A stretch of DNA of 36,626 bases from IMG/VR virus record IMGVR_UViG_3300028498_000076, positions 1 through 36,626 of that record. One strand, written 5' to 3'. Positions 30,344 to 36,626 of this stretch are shown here, piece by piece (position 1 is the first letter of the stretch; each line of letters begins with the position of its first letter). The notes under the pieces were generated by a model. That model was not told where the DNA came from, made no database searches, and worked only from the letters and a program-made list of their open reading frames with translations. The stretch comes from a virus. The position numbers were made by a program, and so were the translations under genes.

Positions 30344-31394
30344 CGACACAGAAAAAATGGCACTACATATCGACGGCGTGGTGTGCTCGACATGGGATGA
30401 TCTAAGTGTCGATAGTGATATTGGCGTACCAGCGGACGCGTTTAGTTTTAGCTGGTTTGATGCCGAGCAAGACGTATTGCCTGATTATGTCAAAGCAGGA
30501 TCAAGCTGCACGGTGAGCTGTAACGGTGAGACCGTATTGACAGGCATATTAGACCGTATTGGTCAGCGCGTAGGACGCACAGGTTTAAGCACTAATTTAT
30601 CAGGGCGCGACCTAGCAGGACAGCTAATTGATTGTCACGCACCCATCGATGCCGCTGCCAATCTTAGTCTGTCTGAGCTGATCAAGCGTTATGTGACAGG
30701 TGGTGATTTGTCAAACCTGCCTATTACCATTGGCAAAGTGCAAAACGATTGGCTCAAAGGTAAGACGGGTGTAGATATTGGTGAGTCGGTCTGGGATGTG
30801 CTAACAGCGGCAGCACAAGCGAGTGGTCAGTATGTATGGCTATCAGCTGATGGCGCACTGATGATCGGTAATCCGTTTGATGTACCACAGCCAGCCGTTA
30901 AGCCTAAATTTTATCTGTACAACGACGATAGATACGAGCAAAACAACGTACTCGATGCTGACTATCAATATGACATCTCAAACGCATTTAGCACGATGGA
31001 AGTGGTAGGCCAAAACGATAAGGGCAAAAACTTTAAAACTAAAGTCACAAGTGATCGCATGGTGCTCAAACGACACCGCATCATTAACGATAGCCGCTCG
31101 GATACACAAGCGGAAGCGGAGAAATTCGCCGCTAAAGCAATGGCTGATGCTTGGCTAGATGCGACGGACTTAACCTTGCCAGTATCAGGTTGGACACACA
31201 ATGGTCAGGCGTGGCGAACAGGCTGGGAAGTAAGTTTTGATAGTAATGTCTTGCCGCGCGCTGTTGGTGATTGGGTGATTTATGGTCGCACAATGCTGAC
31301 ATCACGCGCCAATGGCAAGACTACTGAGCTGCGACTAAAACGCCGTGAGGACTGGATGCAACCAGTCAAGTACGCTGATCTGATTAAAAAGTGA
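30333..31394 (+). CDS. P: Baseplate hub protein, Mu gpP-like
   Basis: This 353-aa protein starts at 30333 (MPDNDTEKMALHIDG); AGGTG lies 7 bases before it and the upstream extension in the same frame lies within gene N. Features: FSFSWFDAEQDVLPDYVKAG, ILDRIGQRVGRTGLSTNLSG, RDLAGQLIDCHA, and a C-terminal WEVSFDSNVLPRAVGDWVIY. This is the Mu gp44/P2 gpD-type hub, equivalent to the T4 gp27 domain. Confidence 0.9.
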   Translation: MPDNDTEKMALHIDGVVCSTWDDLSVDSDIGVPADAFSFSWFDAEQDVLPDYVKAGSSCTVSCNGETVLTGILDRIGQRVGRTGLSTNLSGRDLAGQLIDCHAPIDAAANLSLSELIKRYVTGGDLSNLPITIGKVQNDWLKGKTGVDIGESVWDVLTAAAQASGQYVWLSADGALMIGNPFDVPQPAVKPKFYLYNDDRYEQNNVLDADYQYDISNAFSTMEVVGQNDKGKNFKTKVTSDRMVLKRHRIINDSRSDTQAEAEKFAAKAMADAWLDATDLTLPVSGWTHNGQAWRTGWEVSFDSNVLPRAVGDWVIYGRTMLTSRANGKTTELRLKRREDWMQPVKYADLIKK

Positions 31395-31401
31395 GTAAGA
31401 C

Positions 31402-31881
31402 ATGAACCCATTTAAACAAGCACCAGCTGTTCGCCAAGCAATCATCGGCACGATCAAGCGTACTGGTAATAAAGCGTTGCAGGTACTTGGCTTAAGCGGT
31501 GAGCTGGTCAATGATGTACCGCTATATCAGCAGGTAGGGTTTGCCAGTTGGCTACCTGAAGATGCTGAAGTAATTATGTTACCGATGAGCGGCAAAGCAC
31601 GTAATTTTGTCATCGTCGCTGGTCAAGACTCGGTAGCGGTGGAGCTAAAAGAGGGTGAAACTGTGGTCTATAACCAGCATGGCGTTGAGATTCGGTTGTT
31701 AAGTGATAGGGTCAAGATTAATACCAACTTAGAGGTTGATGGCAATATCAAAGCCACAGGCGATGTATCAGACAAAGCTGGCTCTATGCAAATCATGCGC
31801 GAGGCATACAATATCCACGGTCATACAGCTGAAGGTACATCACCGCCAACTGTACTAATGGGAGCTGCTGATGCGCTTTGA
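31402..31881 (+). CDS. Baseplate spike, Mu gp45-like (gpV type)
   Basis: This 159-aa protein is the membrane-piercing spike. An N-terminal OB-like part (DVPLYQQVGFASWLPEDAEV) is followed by a beta-helix region (GVEIRLLSDRVKINTNLEVD). The tip motif is IHGHTAEGT with H139 and H141, the HxH that holds a metal ion in Mu gp45 and P2 gpV. It is shorter than the Mu protein. Its last 11 bases overlap the next gene. Confidence 0.9.
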   Translation: MNPFKQAPAVRQAIIGTIKRTGNKALQVLGLSGELVNDVPLYQQVGFASWLPEDAEVIMLPMSGKARNFVIVAGQDSVAVELKEGETVVYNQHGVEIRLLSDRVKINTNLEVDGNIKATGDVSDKAGSMQIMREAYNIHGHTAEGTSPPTVLMGAADAL

Positions 31882-32242
31882 CCAAACCACCAATGACTAC
31901 ACGCTGGATGGTATTAACGCACCACCATTTACAGGTGCTGAAGCACTAGCAGAAGCGGCCTATTTGCGCTTATTAACGCCAAAAGGATCATGTTTTAGTG
32001 ATAGTCAGCTCGGCAGTGAACTGTATAAGCTTAAGCGTAGCAAGGATGTACCGCGTATGCGTAGACAAGCGATTGCGTGGGCAAAACAAGCGTTAGAGCC
32101 ATTACGCGCACCATATTATCTAAACAATATTATTGTGACTGCGGGCAATGTTGAGTCAGGCCATTTATTGATAAAAGCTGAATTGGTACAAGCGGACGGT
32201 AGTGCCACTAATACATCTATTAACGTACAGGTAGCTGGATAA
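31871..32242 (+). CDS. Baseplate wedge, Mu gp46-like (gpW/T4 gp25 type)
   Basis: This 123-aa protein contains EALAEAAYLRLLTPKGSCFS, DSQLGSELYKLKRSKD and ALEPLRAPYYLNNIIVTAG, characteristic of the Mu gp46 family. GGGAG precedes the ATG. It overlaps the spike gene by 11 bases and the J-like gene by one base (TAATG). Confidence 0.9.
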   Translation: MRFDQTTNDYTLDGINAPPFTGAEALAEAAYLRLLTPKGSCFSDSQLGSELYKLKRSKDVPRMRRQAIAWAKQALEPLRAPYYLNNIIVTAGNVESGHLLIKAELVQADGSATNTSINVQVAG

Positions 32243-33288
32243 TGTATCAAACCCCTAAATATAGCAATATCAAAGCCGTCATCATGCAAGAGTATGTCAA
32301 TCAAACTGGCATACTGCCACAGCGTGACTCAGATGCAGACGTGCGTGCATCAGGTACAGCGGCGGTTGCTGAGGGCTTGTACAGTCATCAAGAGTATATT
32401 TTAAAACAACTTTTCATTCAGACGGCAGATGAGCCTTACCTTTATATACACGCTGATGAGCTGGATTTGCCCCGTCTTGGTGGCTCGACAGCAACGGGTC
32501 AGGTATGGGCTTCAGGTAACACTGATGGGGGCATCTTGCCCGTTGGTAGCAAACTGACTGATGGTTTTGGACGCTATTGGCAGACCACTATAAATGTCAC
32601 TTTGTCTGCTAAAAAACAGGTGGCTGTACCAGTGCAAGCAAGTAATAGCGGTGCAGCATTTAATGCCACTGGCACGTTGAGGTGGGTATCACCAGTCGCG
32701 GGACTACAAAGCGTAGCAGGTGTAGATGTAATCAGTGGTGGATCAGACGGTGAAAGCCTAGAAAGATGGCGCTCAAGGCTCTGGAACAAGAAAAAGCTGG
32801 GTAAAAGTTTGTCACGTACAGAAGACTTGCGCCAAGCAGTATTGGGTGTGTCTGGTGTCGCTAATGCTTACGTTTATCCCTTACGTCGCGGCGCTGGTAG
32901 CGTTGATGTTGCTATCACGGCACAAGGCGCTAATGGGGCAACTTTACCAAGCGACAGCTTACTGGCTCAATCTGAGCAAGTTTTAAAAGATACTACGGCA
33001 TTCTGGGAAGATGTGCGCACTTTTAAGCCCACCATAATTGCGTTTGATGTGACCGCTAAAATCACAGGCGTTAATGTTAATACGGGTGAGATTAGCGCAA
33101 TCATCAATGACTATCTAAAAGCAATGATACCCGCTGAGAGCTACAAAGCAGCGGTGCTGTATAGTCTTATTATGGCTGTAGAAGGCATGATTGATGTGCA
33201 GTTAACGCCAAATGTCAATGTTAATCCTACTGTCAGTATGGAGCAAGTAGGCTGGATACGCCCTGCCAATGTCATGGTGACCTCATGA
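32242..33288 (+). CDS. Baseplate J-like protein, Mu gp47-like
   Basis: This 348-aa wedge protein shows ADVRASGTAAVAEGLYSHQE, EPYLYIHADELDLPRLGGST, ATGQVWASGN, then NSGAAFNATGTLRWVSPVAG and GGSDGESLERWRSRL, the ordered motifs of the gpJ/T4 gp6-like family. Its stop overlaps the next start (ATGA). Confidence 0.92.
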   Translation: MYQTPKYSNIKAVIMQEYVNQTGILPQRDSDADVRASGTAAVAEGLYSHQEYILKQLFIQTADEPYLYIHADELDLPRLGGSTATGQVWASGNTDGGILPVGSKLTDGFGRYWQTTINVTLSAKKQVAVPVQASNSGAAFNATGTLRWVSPVAGLQSVAGVDVISGGSDGESLERWRSRLWNKKKLGKSLSRTEDLRQAVLGVSGVANAYVYPLRRGAGSVDVAITAQGANGATLPSDSLLAQSEQVLKDTTAFWEDVRTFKPTIIAFDVTAKITGVNVNTGEISAIINDYLKAMIPAESYKAAVLYSLIMAVEGMIDVQLTPNVNVNPTVSMEQVGWIRPANVMVTS

Positions 33289-33809
33289 GTGAGACAAACA
33301 AAATAGCAGATGCGCTCATGCAACACCTACCATATGGGGCATATGACCATAGCCATAAGACAGTTATATATAAAGATATAGTAGCACACAGCAAAGCGTT
33401 AGAGTTGGTCAAGGTATCAGCAGCGCGTATTTTTGCAGTATTAAATGGCATACCAGACGAGCTGATTGATGAGTTTGAGCGTGAGTACGGCTTGCCACTC
33501 TTATGTGGTCAAAGTGATGTCGGCAATACAGTCGATGATCGCCGAGCCGAGATTGAACGTGTAAAGAGAGAAGGGCACGTACTGCTTAATTTAGAGGGTC
33601 TCTACAAGCTGTTTGCTCGCTACGATCAGACCGTGCTGGCAGTGCAAACTTACGTGCCTATGCAGTGTTTAGGGTCGTGTGTTGACCCGCTAAATACTGC
33701 ACGGCTGCGATTTCGTGTGACATTGACACTTGCCAAACCGATCAAGGCAGATATGAGCTGTTTATCAAAAAACTACTTACCCGCCTCTCTCAGACTTGAT
33801 ATTAAATAA
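33285..33809 (+). CDS. Baseplate protein, Mu gp48-like (DUF2313)
   Basis: This 174-aa protein carries ALELVKVSAARIFAVLNGIP, DELIDEFEREYGLPLLC and the DDRRAEIERVKREG stretch, the DUF2313 signature (P2 gpI-like role). It is the last wedge gene and overlaps gp47 by 4 bases. Confidence 0.9.
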   Translation: MSETNKIADALMQHLPYGAYDHSHKTVIYKDIVAHSKALELVKVSAARIFAVLNGIPDELIDEFEREYGLPLLCGQSDVGNTVDDRRAEIERVKREGHVLLNLEGLYKLFARYDQTVLAVQTYVPMQCLGSCVDPLNTARLRFRVTLTLAKPIKADMSCLSKNYLPASLRLDIK

Positions 33810-33818
33810 GGATAGACT

Positions 33819-34529
33819 ATGCATCGTATTGACTCTGCCACCGCGCGTGAAAACGCAAATGGTGACGGTAAAACAGGCTTTCATGACAATGCTGATCTGC
33901 CAAATCAAGACGCTACTTACTTCACGCCTGAGTGGTCAAACGCACTCCAAGAGGAGGTAGCCAATGTGATTGAAGGTTTAGGACTGACATTGGACAAGTC
34001 TGATAACGGGCAGCTTTTAAAAGCTTTGGTTCAGGAATTTGGTAAAAAAAAGGTACTTGAGGATTCTATTAAAGAATATAAAAGTATGTTTGAAAAAGAC
34101 CGTGAGCGCTTAAATGAACTCGAAGCACGTACTTATGAAGACACACAAGTCGGTGAACTGTTTTGGACGTCTAAGCATTTTGTTACAGCTGAAGCAGTAG
34201 CAGAATATAAAGGTTATGGTAAGTGGCAGCGAGCACTACAGGGGCGTGTCGCAGTTGGTTTTTCAGATGATCCTGAGGATCACATAAACTTTAGGACACA
34301 TAGCAAGGAGTACGGTGAGCATGAGCATACCTTGACTGTAGAAGAAATGCCAAGTCATAGTCATACTGCTGATATTCATTCGGGTAATATCGACGGCAAT
34401 ATACGTGCTGGTACACAGAATACGAGTGGTATGGAAGCTAACGTCGGTACAAGTAATACTGGTGGCGGTAAGGCTCACAATAACATGCAGCCATCCAAGA
34501 CACTTGACTGCTGGGAACGTATCGAATAA
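33819..34529 (+). CDS. Short tail fibre / collar-type receptor-binding protein
   Basis: This 236-aa protein starts with a baseplate-attachment segment (GKTGFHDNADLPNQDATYFT, PEWSNALQEEVANVIEG) common in fibre proteins, followed by a short helical shaft (about 78-105). The C-terminus has tail-collar motifs: HEHTLTVEEMPSHSHT (H168, H170, H180, H182) and GGGKAHNNMQPSKTLDCWER, as in T4 gp12-like tips. It is short, and neither a fibre-assembly gene nor an invertase follows, so there is no Mu-type G-segment here. AAGGA precedes the start. Confidence 0.85.
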   Translation: MHRIDSATARENANGDGKTGFHDNADLPNQDATYFTPEWSNALQEEVANVIEGLGLTLDKSDNGQLLKALVQEFGKKKVLEDSIKEYKSMFEKDRERLNELEARTYEDTQVGELFWTSKHFVTAEAVAEYKGYGKWQRALQGRVAVGFSDDPEDHINFRTHSKEYGEHEHTLTVEEMPSHSHTADIHSGNIDGNIRAGTQNTSGMEANVGTSNTGGGKAHNNMQPSKTLDCWERIE

Positions 34530-34607
34530 AGAAAACGGAGCGGTAATAAAATGTTGGAGCATTATATTACCACTCTTTGACAGACAGTACCTGTCGCAAA
34601 GCCGAGG

Positions 34608-34667
34608 CTCCGTCGCCGTGTACACAGCGAGCGGAGTGTAACACAGAATCTAACGCGATTCTAACGC
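34608..34667 (+). promoter_or_regulatory. GC-rich hairpin and direct repeats upstream of com
   Basis: The 155-base gap after the fibre gene holds a long imperfect hairpin. CTCCG-TCGC (34608-34616) pairs with GCGA (34627-34630) and CGGAG (34632-34636) with one bulge, and GTGTACAC forms the palindromic top. No T-run follows. TCTAACGC is then repeated at 34649-34656 and 34660-34667, 11 bases apart (one helical turn). A weaker GGTAATA/TATTACC pair lies at 34542-34571. No gene is supported here; it is probably the control region of the modification operon. Confidence 0.5.
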
Positions 34668-34684
34668 TAAGCACAGGAAAAATT

Positions 34685-34900
34685 ATGCAGTTTATTTCAT
34701 GCCAAGAGTGTGGCAAAAAACTACTCAAAATCGGCAATTTTGACAAACTATCTATCAAATGTAGCCGTTGTAAGACCATTAACCATTTGAGCGTCCAGAA
34801 CGCCCTATCAGAAGACCACGAGTCTCAAACTAAAGAAGGAAATACTCGTGGCCACACGCAAAAAGAATCCAAAGGTCGATCCCAAAGCGCCTGCTCGTAA
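34685..34900 (+). CDS. com: Com-like zinc-finger translational regulator
   Basis: This 71-aa protein is clearly like Mu Com: CQEC (C6, C9), then FDKLSIKCSRCKTINHL (C26, C29), a four-Cys zinc ribbon, with a polar tail. Mu Com binds mom mRNA and opens a hairpin that hides the mom start. Start set at 34685 by AGGAAA directly upstream; a longer in-frame extension from 34577 has no ribosome site and an unrelated sequence. The end of com overlaps the next gene by 53 bases, and a start-blocking hairpin lies in the overlap. Confidence 0.88.
   Translation: MQFISCQECGKKLLKIGNFDKLSIKCSRCKTINHLSVQNALSEDHESQTKEGNTRGHTQKESKGRSQSACS
34816..34851 (+). promoter_or_regulatory. Start-codon-sequestering hairpin in the com overlap
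   Basis: CCACGAGT (34816-34823) pairs perfectly with ACTCGTGG (34844-34851). The right arm contains the GTG start (34848-34850) of the 57-aa gene; the 20-base loop contains its AAGGA (34835-34839). This matches the logic of the Mu mom translation-inhibitory stem-loop that Com opens. Com binding here is inferred. Confidence 0.7.
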
Positions 34901-35021
34901 CGGCTTTAAATATAAGCCAAAGTTTGGCGTTATCATTAACTGCGATGATGAAACTCATCAAAAGAGCGTCTATGACCAGCTAAATATGCAAGGCTACAGC
35001 CTTAAGGTGGTGGTCGTATGA
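34848..35021 (+). CDS. Small 57-aa protein starting inside com
   Basis: Starts at GTG 34848 (MATRKKNPKV...), with AAGGA 8 bases upstream, and ends in an ATGA overlap with the ABC/GNAT gene. It has a basic N-terminus, then FKYKPKFGVIINCDDETHQK, then YDQLNMQGYSLKVVVV: a small beta-alpha-beta unit with 'PKFGVII.C.DE..Q...Y..L...GY..KVV'. I recall similar short modules beside phage and plasmid DNA-metabolism genes but cannot name a function. It is short and starts at GTG, so simple gene calling misses it. It occupies the place where mom starts in Mu. Confidence 0.7.
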   Translation: MATRKKNPKVDPKAPARNGFKYKPKFGVIINCDDETHQKSVYDQLNMQGYSLKVVVV

Positions 35022-36103
35022 ATATTGATATCAAGCATCAGTGTACCGACCACGACAGTTACCGTGCTGCTCGTATTAAAAGCCTGTTTAACGTTGAGCA
35101 AGGCGCAAACGTTAATATCACTGCCGACCTACCCATTGATGACAACGATTGGCAGATTGGCGTCATAGTGGGCGGCTCTGGTACAGGTAAAACGAGTATC
35201 GGTAAAAAGCTATGGCGCGGCACACCGATCCATAACCCTAAGTGGGATAAAACCCAGCCCATTATTGACCAGATAGCCGTCAATGGCAGCATTGATGATG
35301 CCACCGCATGTCTATCAGCAGTTGGTCTGGGCACTGTACCTGCATGGCTACGACCTTATCATGTACTAAGTAATGGTGAGCAATTTCGCGCTAACCTTGC
35401 ACGTGCGTTAGCTGATGCGCCTGAGCGATTGATTATAGATGAGTTTAGTAGTGTCGTTGATCGTCAGATTGCTTGTATTGGTGCTAATGCTTTTGCAAAG
35501 TCTTGGCGTCGTACAAAAGGTAAGCAGGCAGTACTTTTGACTTGCCATTACGATGTACTTGATTGGCTACAACCTGATTGGGTGTATGACACCTCCAAAG
35601 GTGAATTTACACGGGGGAGTCTTTGGCAACGCCCAGCCATCAACTTTGACATCTACGAGACCAACTGGCAGTTTTGGCACTTATTTGAGCCGCATCACTA
35701 TCTAAAGATACCGCGTATGATTGCCGCTACTAATTACGTGGCAGTAGTCGATGGAGAGCTAGTCGCTCATCTTGCAGTATCAACGCGCCCTGGTCTCATC
35801 GAAGCACGAGCGTGTCGACTGGTAGTAATGCCTGAGTGGCAAGGTGCTGGTATTGGTATGCGCTTTTTAAATCAGGTGTGCGAGCACTGGTTAAATGCTG
35901 AAAATCGTTATAACAAGCCACTCCGCACTATTTTTCATACTAGCCATCCAAACTTAGCAGCAGCTCTAAGACGTGATTCAAAATGGACGCAGATTAGTGG
36001 GCAGCTGCATGGGGGTAAACCATCTAAAAATAGTACTACCACTTATGGGATGCACTTTCGAGCTGTGCAAGGCTTTCGTTATCTAGGGGCTGACTATGAT
36101 TAA
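35018..36103 (+). CDS. ABC-ATPase/GNAT acetyltransferase fusion, predicted DNA-modification enzyme
   Basis: This 361-aa two-domain protein has an N-terminal ABC-type ATPase without membrane spans: Walker A VGGSGTGKTS (51-60), signature VLSNGEQFRANLARAL (116-131), Walker B RLIIDEFSS (137-145, E142) and H-loop LLTCHYDV (H177). The C-terminal GNAT domain includes ATNYVAVVDGELVAHLAVST and the acetyl-CoA loop VVMPEWQGAGIGMRF (269-283). Mu Mom is also a GNAT-type enzyme acting on adenine. Position after com, and coupling to a formyltransferase-fold gene by an 8-base overlap, suggest base modification of phage DNA. Domains are seen; substrate and product unknown. Confidence 0.85.
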   Translation: MNIDIKHQCTDHDSYRAARIKSLFNVEQGANVNITADLPIDDNDWQIGVIVGGSGTGKTSIGKKLWRGTPIHNPKWDKTQPIIDQIAVNGSIDDATACLSAVGLGTVPAWLRPYHVLSNGEQFRANLARALADAPERLIIDEFSSVVDRQIACIGANAFAKSWRRTKGKQAVLLTCHYDVLDWLQPDWVYDTSKGEFTRGSLWQRPAINFDIYETNWQFWHLFEPHHYLKIPRMIAATNYVAVVDGELVAHLAVSTRPGLIEARACRLVVMPEWQGAGIGMRFLNQVCEHWLNAENRYNKPLRTIFHTSHPNLAAALRRDSKWTQISGQLHGGKPSKNSTTTYGMHFRAVQGFRYLGADYD

Positions 36104-36626
36104 AGTGATGATAGTCGGTCAAAAATGGCTAGCTGAGCAGTTGCTTAAGCGTTGTATTGATATGGGTGATATTGAGGTTGTATTGGTATCAGTACCGTGT
36201 TTGGATGATAGAACGGCGATACTGGCTGATAGGTTAGCTATTCCCGTGGCTACTCATGGTAAGACATTAGTAGCAAGTGCGGTACCAGATGGTATCGATG
36301 TAATCTTGATGGCACACGCCTACTGTTTTGTAGGTGCTAATGCTAGAGCTAAGGCTAGACTAGGTGCTATCGGTTATCATCCAAGTCTACTGCCAGCACA
36401 TAAAGGTAAAACCGCCATCGCAGACGCATTTAACGCAGGTGATGCTGTGACAGGTGGCTCTTTATATCAATTAGATGATGGTTGGGACACAGGTATGGTT
36501 ATTGATCAAGCTATTATAAAGATAGATAATAACGATACTATCAAATCAATCTGGCAGGATAAATTAGCACCATTAGGTTTGCTGCTTTTTGAAAATTACT
36601 TAAAGAGTATTAGGTATGATATATAG
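36096..36626 (+). CDS. Formyltransferase-fold protein of the modification operon
   Basis: This 176-aa single-domain protein has the Fmt/PurN fold: MIKVMIVGQKWLAEQLLKRC at the start, IDVILMAHAYCFVGANAR, and the signature GYHPSLLPAHKG (93-104), then DAFNAGDAVTGGSLYQLDDG and WDTGMVI. The catalytic His (H95) and Asp (D131) are present, but the usual Asn of N-x-H-P is Gly93. No C-terminal tRNA- or sugar-binding domain is present. It overlaps the ABC/GNAT gene by 8 bases, so the two are probably made together. Possibly a formyl- or related one-carbon transfer onto a modified base; inference. The window ends at its stop. Confidence 0.85.
   Translation: MIKVMIVGQKWLAEQLLKRCIDMGDIEVVLVSVPCLDDRTAILADRLAIPVATHGKTLVASAVPDGIDVILMAHAYCFVGANARAKARLGAIGYHPSLLPAHKGKTAIADAFNAGDAVTGGSLYQLDDGWDTGMVIDQAIIKIDNNDTIKSIWQDKLAPLGLLLFENYLKSIRYDI

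Noticed and set aside
34511-34552. CTGGGAACG followed by an AT-rich stretch, as a possible fourth late-activator site
   Set aside because: Two mismatches to CTCGGAACT, no CMCC half at the right place, no -10 at the 40-base spacing, and it encodes the conserved CWER end of the fibre protein.
34577-34684. In-frame upstream extension of the com frame, and a perfect TTGACA at 34577-34582
   Set aside because: The extension has no ribosome site and does not resemble Com, while AGGAAA fits ATG 34685. The TTGACA has no -10 at 15-19 bases, so it is not a supported promoter.
1-36626. Prophage attachment ends, CRISPR arrays, insertion sequences and a Mu-type invertible G segment
   Set aside because: I saw no terminal inverted or target-site duplications at the window edges, no spaced repeat array, no transposase other than A, and no invertase or second fibre gene. 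The window seems to be cut at gene boundaries.

Overview
The window is almost all of one Mu-like transposable myophage, very probably an integrated prophage. It starts on the stop codon of a small reverse-strand gene beside the repressor and ends on the stop codon of the last modification gene. No left or right prophage end or flanking host gene is visible. The gene order follows phage Mu closely. The host is probably a gammaproteobacterium; Moraxellaceae (Psychrobacter-like) is my guess from protein style and base composition only.

Layout. 1-1054: small orphan gene, reverse-strand XRE repressor, and an AT-rich divergent control region with GAACTATT-type operator repeats. 1055-7017: early operon (Ner, transposase A, target-selection ATPase B, five small accessory proteins, Gam). 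7037-10220: cargo island bounded by two strong bidirectional terminators. It holds a 653-aa GHKL ATPase fused to a PD-(D/E)xK-type nuclease (candidate anti-phage defence), a membrane protein and a 51-aa protein. 10320-11163: GemA and one Mor/C-family activator. 11242-19091: late operon 1 (lysozyme, holin, Mu gp25-gp27-like proteins, large terminase, portal, MuF, gpG). 19233-28060: late operon 2 (protease I with nested scaffold Z, major head T, connectors, a sheath encoded in two pieces, tube, frameshifted tail chaperone, tape measure). 28057-28881: two reverse-strand membrane-protein morons. 29051-34529: late operon 3 (N, P, gp45-gp48-like baseplate, short fibre). 34608-36626: a Com-like zinc finger followed by a predicted DNA-modification operon (57-aa protein, ABC-ATPase/GNAT fusion, formyltransferase-fold enzyme).

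Regulation. Three intergenic regions share CTCGGAACT-N4-CMCC, each exactly 40 bases upstream of a -10-like hexamer. This places the site at about -52 to -34, where Mu's Mor and C bind. They are likely the late promoters driven by the single Mor/C protein, whose N-terminal half is internally duplicated.

Most interesting. The modification operon repeats the Mu com-mom logic with different enzymes. An 8-bp stem covers the GTG start of the 57-aa gene and loops out its Shine-Dalgarno sequence. That gene starts inside com, and the genes after it are joined by short overlaps. A Com-like protein could therefore gate an ABC-ATPase/acetyltransferase plus formyltransferase in place of Mom. Other notable points are the split sheath with an intervening unknown gene, the GHKL-nuclease cargo, a clear -1 frameshift site, a tRNA-shaped antisense element between F and G, and several genes missed or mis-started by simple ORF calling.
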